Origin: Candidatus Methanogaster sp. UBA203
GTDB lineage: Archaea > Halobacteriota > Methanosarcinia > Methanosarcinales > Methanogasteraceae
Direction of reading: 5' to 3'
Assembly (NCBI GenBank): GCA_002503595.1
Contig: DASC01000035.1
Location: forward strand, 1-14,343
Length of the DNA: 14,343 nt
Part shown: one piece after another, positions 11,150 to 14,343 of the stretch
How the letters are laid out: every line of letters starts with the position of its first letter
How positions within the stretch are numbered: position 1 is the stretch's first letter
Notes under the pieces: generated by a model
Databases searched by the model: none
Seen by the model: the letters and a program-made list of their open reading frames with translations, nothing else
What the model was told of the DNA's origin: nothing
Translations under genes and position numbers: made by a program

Positions 11150-13918
11150 ATGTATGGCTCTATAAACCAATCTCCTGAACAGATAGCAAGAGACAACATT
11201 GATAAACAGCTCCATGCCACGGGATGGGCAGTGCAGGATAAGGATAAAATTGACTGGAATGCGAGTATTGGTATTGCCGTCCGTGAATATCAGACTGACG
11301 TGGGACCTGCTGACTATGTATTATTTGTTGAACGAAGACCTGTTAGAATAATTGAGGCAAAAAAAGAAGAAGAGGGACATAGACTTACATATCATGAACC
11401 CCAAGCGGAATATTATGCGAAAAGTAAGCTCGAATATCTGGACAATGACCCGCTTCCATTTGTTTATGAAAGTACGGGAACTTTAACCCGATTTACTGAT
11501 TGTAGAGATCCGCACCCGCGTTCAAGACCGGCATTTACTTTTCATAGACCTGAAACTTTTAAAGCATGGCTGAAGGAGGGCGATTCATTAAGAACAAGAC
11601 TGCTGAATATTCCCGAACTTCCGCAGTCCGGTTTAAGAGACTGTCAGATAAATGCGATTAAAAATCTTGAAAAATCCTTCAAGGAAAACAAGCCACGATC
11701 TTTGATCCAGATGGCTACAGGTGCCGGTAAAACATACGCCGCGATCACATTTATTTACCGTTTACTGAAATTTGCCGATGCAAAACGGATATTATTCCTG
11801 GTTGACACCAGAAACCTTGGAGAACAGGCAGAACCGGAGTGTATGGCATATCAGCCGTCTGATGACAACCGAAAATTTACTGAACTATATAATGTTCAAC
11901 GGTTGCGCTCAAACTATATTGCACCGGACAGCCAGGTATGCATCAGTACTATCCAGAGGCTTTATTCTATTTTGAAAGGTGAAGAACTGGATGAAAAGGT
12001 GGAGGATGAAAATCCGAATGAGAACGAATGGGGACCGAAAGAACCGATGCCGGTTGTTTATGATGAAAAGATACCGATAGAACAGTTTGATTTTATTGTA
12101 ATTGATGAATGCCACCGTTCCATATACAACCGGTGGAAACAGGTGCTTGATTATTTTGATGCTTTTCTTATCGGGTTAACCGCCACACCGGATAAAAGAA
12201 CTTTTGGATTTTTCAATGAGAATGTTGTAAGTGAATATTCCCACGAAGAAGCTGTGGCGGACGGTGTAAATGTTGGATACGATGTTTACATTATTGAGAC
12301 CGAAATTTCACAAGACGGATCAGAGATAAAAGCCAGTGAGTATGTGGATATGCGAGAAAGGCTTAGCAGAAAGAGACGGTGGAAACAACTGGATGAAGAT
12401 GTTTCTTACTCTAAAAAAGATCTGGATAGGGATGTTGTAAATCCCAGCCAGATTAGAAATGTCATCCGTGCTTTTAAAAAGAAACTTCCTGAGATCTTTC
12501 CGGGAAGAGACGAAGTCCCAAAGACCCTAATTTTTGCCAAAACCGACAGCCATGCCGATGATATTATTCAGATAGTCAGAGAAGAATTTAATGAGGGCAA
12601 TGAATTCTGTAAGAAAATCACCTATAAAACTAAAGAAGACCCGAAATCTGTACTCAACCAGTTCAGAAATGCCTATAATCCGAGAATTGCGGTCACCGTG
12701 GCTATGATTTCTGTAGGTATAGATGTTAAACCTCTTGAATGTCTGCTCTTTATGCGTGATGTAAAAAGCAAAGGTTACTTTGAGCAGATGAAAGGACGCG
12801 GTACCCGCACTTTCGGCTATGATGACCTAGTAAAAGTCACTCCCTCGACAGTTTCAGCAAAGACACATTTTGTTGTTGTGGATGCTGTAGGGGTTACAAA
12901 ATCAATTAAAACAGACAGCCGTCCTCTGGAGCGAAAACGCACCACTCCGATGAAGGATTTACTGAACGCTGTTACTATGGGCGCCCAGGATGAAGACCTG
13001 TTCACTTCACTTGCAAGCCGCCTTTCCAGACTGGAAAAACAACTTACTGACAAGGAAAAAGAAACTTTTAAAGAAAAGGCAAAAGGCAAGACTATAAATC
13101 AGACAGTCAAAGACCTGTTGAATGCTCATAATCCGGACAAGATCGAAGAAAAAGCGGAGGAGCTGAAGGGGAAAAATCCTAAAATAACAGCAACTGAAGC
13201 GCATGAGATGGCAAAGGAAAACTTGAGCAAAACAGCAAGTTCAATCTTTAGCGGAGAACTTAACGGATATATTGAAAATGTTCGCAAGGTTCATGAACAG
13301 ATTATTGATACTGTGAATATTGATAAAGTCACAAAGGCGGAATGGGGGGATGATGCCGCCGATAAAGCCGGAGAAATTGTAAATGATTTTTCTGTGTACA
13401 TGGAAGCGCACAAGGATGGGATAATGGCGCTTAGCATCTTCTATAATCAGCCATATCGGCTTAGAGAGTTGACTTTTGAAATGGTTAGTGGCGTTCTTGA
13501 AAAATTGAAAATGGATAAACCCTTGCTTGCACCGCTGCATGTATGGCGGGCATACGAGCAACTTGAAAAGGTGAGTGGGAAAAGCCCGAAGAGTGAGCTG
13601 GTTGCTCTTGTTTCCCTTCTCCGCAGGGTAACAGGTATTGATGATCAACTGATAGCTTATGATAAAACACTGGACAGAAATTTCCAGAACTGGGTATTTG
13701 AAAAGCAGGCGGGAGCATTAAAGTTTAATCAAGAGCAGATGAACTGGCTGAGGATGATGAAAGAACATATTGCAACAAGTTTTCACATTGAAGTGGAAGA
13801 CCTGGACTACACGCCGTTTGATGCGATCGGAGGACGTGGTAAGATGTTTCAGCTCTTTGGGACCGGAATGAATGCGGTTATTAGTGAAATGAATGCAGCA
13901 TTGGCGGCGGCAGTATGA
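11150..13918 (+). CDS. hsdR: Type I restriction endonuclease subunit R (EcoEI-like)
   Basis: The motor and nuclease subunit of a type I restriction system, 922 residues. N-terminal PD-(D/E)xK nuclease: Asp55 in GPADY and Glu69-x-Lys71 in IIEAKK. SF2 translocase: QxxxI region near 166, Walker A ATGAGKT (189-195), Walker B DECH (319-322), TAT motif III (344-346), and QMKGRGTR motif VI (546-553). A C-terminal domain of the EcoEI_R_C type extends to about 920 with charged helices. The length fits (EcoEI-like R subunits are shorter than EcoKI). ATG 11150 has GGAG nine bases upstream. The gene overlaps the next by ATGA. No HsdM or HsdS is inside the window, so they should lie downstream or the system is incomplete. 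It is AT-rich, unlike the core genes, indicating transfer. No break is visible in the frame. Confidence 0.95.
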   Translation: MYGSINQSPEQIARDNIDKQLHATGWAVQDKDKIDWNASIGIAVREYQTDVGPADYVLFVERRPVRIIEAKKEEEGHRLTYHEPQAEYYAKSKLEYLDNDPLPFVYESTGTLTRFTDCRDPHPRSRPAFTFHRPETFKAWLKEGDSLRTRLLNIPELPQSGLRDCQINAIKNLEKSFKENKPRSLIQMATGAGKTYAAITFIYRLLKFADAKRILFLVDTRNLGEQAEPECMAYQPSDDNRKFTELYNVQRLRSNYIAPDSQVCISTIQRLYSILKGEELDEKVEDENPNENEWGPKEPMPVVYDEKIPIEQFDFIVIDECHRSIYNRWKQVLDYFDAFLIGLTATPDKRTFGFFNENVVSEYSHEEAVADGVNVGYDVYIIETEISQDGSEIKASEYVDMRERLSRKRRWKQLDEDVSYSKKDLDRDVVNPSQIRNVIRAFKKKLPEIFPGRDEVPKTLIFAKTDSHADDIIQIVREEFNEGNEFCKKITYKTKEDPKSVLNQFRNAYNPRIAVTVAMISVGIDVKPLECLLFMRDVKSKGYFEQMKGRGTRTFGYDDLVKVTPSTVSAKTHFVVVDAVGVTKSIKTDSRPLERKRTTPMKDLLNAVTMGAQDEDLFTSLASRLSRLEKQLTDKEKETFKEKAKGKTINQTVKDLLNAHNPDKIEEKAEELKGKNPKITATEAHEMAKENLSKTASSIFSGELNGYIENVRKVHEQIIDTVNIDKVTKAEWGDDAADKAGEIVNDFSVYMEAHKDGIMALSIFYNQPYRLRELTFEMVSGVLEKLKMDKPLLAPLHVWRAYEQLEKVSGKSPKSELVALVSLLRRVTGIDDQLIAYDKTLDRNFQNWVFEKQAGALKFNQEQMNWLRMMKEHIATSFHIEVEDLDYTPFDAIGGRGKMFQLFGTGMNAVISEMNAALAAAV

Positions 13919-14211
13919 AAAAGAAAATTGACCAGATTATCATGAAGCTTCGAGAAAATAAGCCTGTTCTTAAAGAGAAATACGGTGTAAAGAACCTTGA
14001 AGTATTTGGTTCTTATGTTTTGGGTGAGCAGAAAAAAGGTAGTGACTTAGATGTCCTTGTGGACTTTTATAAAACAATTGATTTGTTCAAATACATAGAA
14101 CTTGAGAATTATTTGGGTGAAACACTCGGCGTTAAAGTTGATCTGGTAATGAAGGATGCGCTGAAACCACGAATAAAAGATAGAATATTGAACGAGGCGA
14201 TACCTGTATGA
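13915..14211 (+). CDS. MNT-type nucleotidyltransferase (MntA-like antitoxin)
   Basis: A minimal nucleotidyltransferase of 98 residues. The motif GSYVLGEQKKGSDLDVLVDF (32-51) is GSx10DxD with Asp44 and Asp46, and Asp76 in KVDLV supplies the third acid, so all catalytic residues are kept. In the characterised HepT-MntA pairs this enzyme AMPylates and inactivates the HEPN toxin. Its ATG overlaps the hsdR stop (ATGA, 13915-13918) and its own stop overlaps the next ATG (14208-14211), so all three are translated as a coupled unit. Such pairs are often lodged in type I restriction loci. Confidence 0.92.
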   Translation: MKKKIDQIIMKLRENKPVLKEKYGVKNLEVFGSYVLGEQKKGSDLDVLVDFYKTIDLFKYIELENYLGETLGVKVDLVMKDALKPRIKDRILNEAIPV

Positions 14212-14343
14212 AAAAGGAGAGAGATATCAGGCTGTATCTTGACGATATTCTTGAAGCAATCGAGAAGATTGAAAAATACACAGATGGTTTGGATTTTGAA
14301 CAGTTCAGGAAAGATGACAAAACCGGCGATGCTGTTATACATG
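14208..14343 (+). CDS. HEPN/DUF86 (HepT-like) toxin, N-terminal part, cut by the window edge
   Basis: 45 codons are visible: MKKERDIRLYLDDILEAIEKI... to ...DKTGDAVIH. The helical start with YLDDILEAI and the F-x-DDKTGDAVIH stretch are typical of DUF86 HEPN proteins, usually about 110 residues, ribonucleases or tRNA-targeting toxins controlled by the MNT partner. The RxxxxxxH active site lies beyond the window, so activity cannot be judged. It starts in the ATGA overlap with the MNT gene. Confidence 0.85.
   Translation, partial: MKKERDIRLYLDDILEAIEKIEKYTDGLDFEQFRKDDKTGDAVIH

Noticed and set aside
1..14343. CRISPR array, rRNA genes, transposase or integrase
   Set aside because: No regularly spaced repeats, rRNA-like sequence or recombinase motifs were seen on either strand.

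Overview
The window reads as a chromosomal segment of a euryarchaeon, most likely a methanogen or a methanogen-related anaerobe such as an ANME or Syntrophoarchaeum-type lineage. The evidence is the archaeal-type CO dehydrogenase subunits CdhA and CdhB, an RFC small-subunit-like AAA+ protein, RIO2 kinase, a PAC2 proteasome-assembly chaperone, a methanogen-type DUF473 protein, a tRNA-Met whose intron is bounded by a bulge-helix-bulge motif, tRNAs without an encoded CCA end, and archaeal TATA boxes (several placed for leaderless transcripts). The exact lineage cannot be fixed from sequence reading alone.

Left edge (1-1651, minus strand, visibly AT-rich): the first bases of a gene leave the window at position 8 behind a good TATA box and Shine-Dalgarno. 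To its right lies a two-gene unit. One gene encodes a 434-residue protein with the sequence skeleton of a proteasome-type N-terminal-nucleophile (Ntn) hydrolase, interrupted by a long insertion. The other is a 54-residue partner that starts inside its last codons. I consider this pair the most promising candidate for an undescribed system here.

Core (1706-10891): cdhA-cdhB (minus) encode the CODH component of the acetyl-CoA decarbonylase/synthase complex, with no cdhC, cdhD or cdhE beside them. Then follow tRNA-Asp (plus), a stand-alone RAM/Lrp effector domain (minus), an RFC small-subunit-like AAA+ protein with eroded ATPase motifs (minus), a GSI-alpha-type glutamine synthetase (minus), a roughly 300-base gap holding a palindromic CCACAGAG-type repeat, a zinc-ribbon protein (minus), an intron-containing tRNA-Met (plus), RIO2 kinase directly behind tRNA-Cys (minus), and the plus-strand pair PAC2 chaperone plus DUF473 protein. 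Two promoters (glnA and the RAM gene) carry perfect inverted repeats with the TATA box between the arms, suggesting specific repressors.

Right edge (about 10900-14343, plus strand, again AT-rich): a defence-type operon with a type I restriction HsdR subunit, an MNT nucleotidyltransferase antitoxin and the start of a HEPN/DUF86 toxin, each joined to the next by an ATGA stop/start overlap. The window ends inside the HEPN gene, so HsdM and HsdS, if present, lie beyond it. The AT-rich, accessory-looking genes at both ends contrast with the GC-richer housekeeping core and suggest horizontal acquisition.
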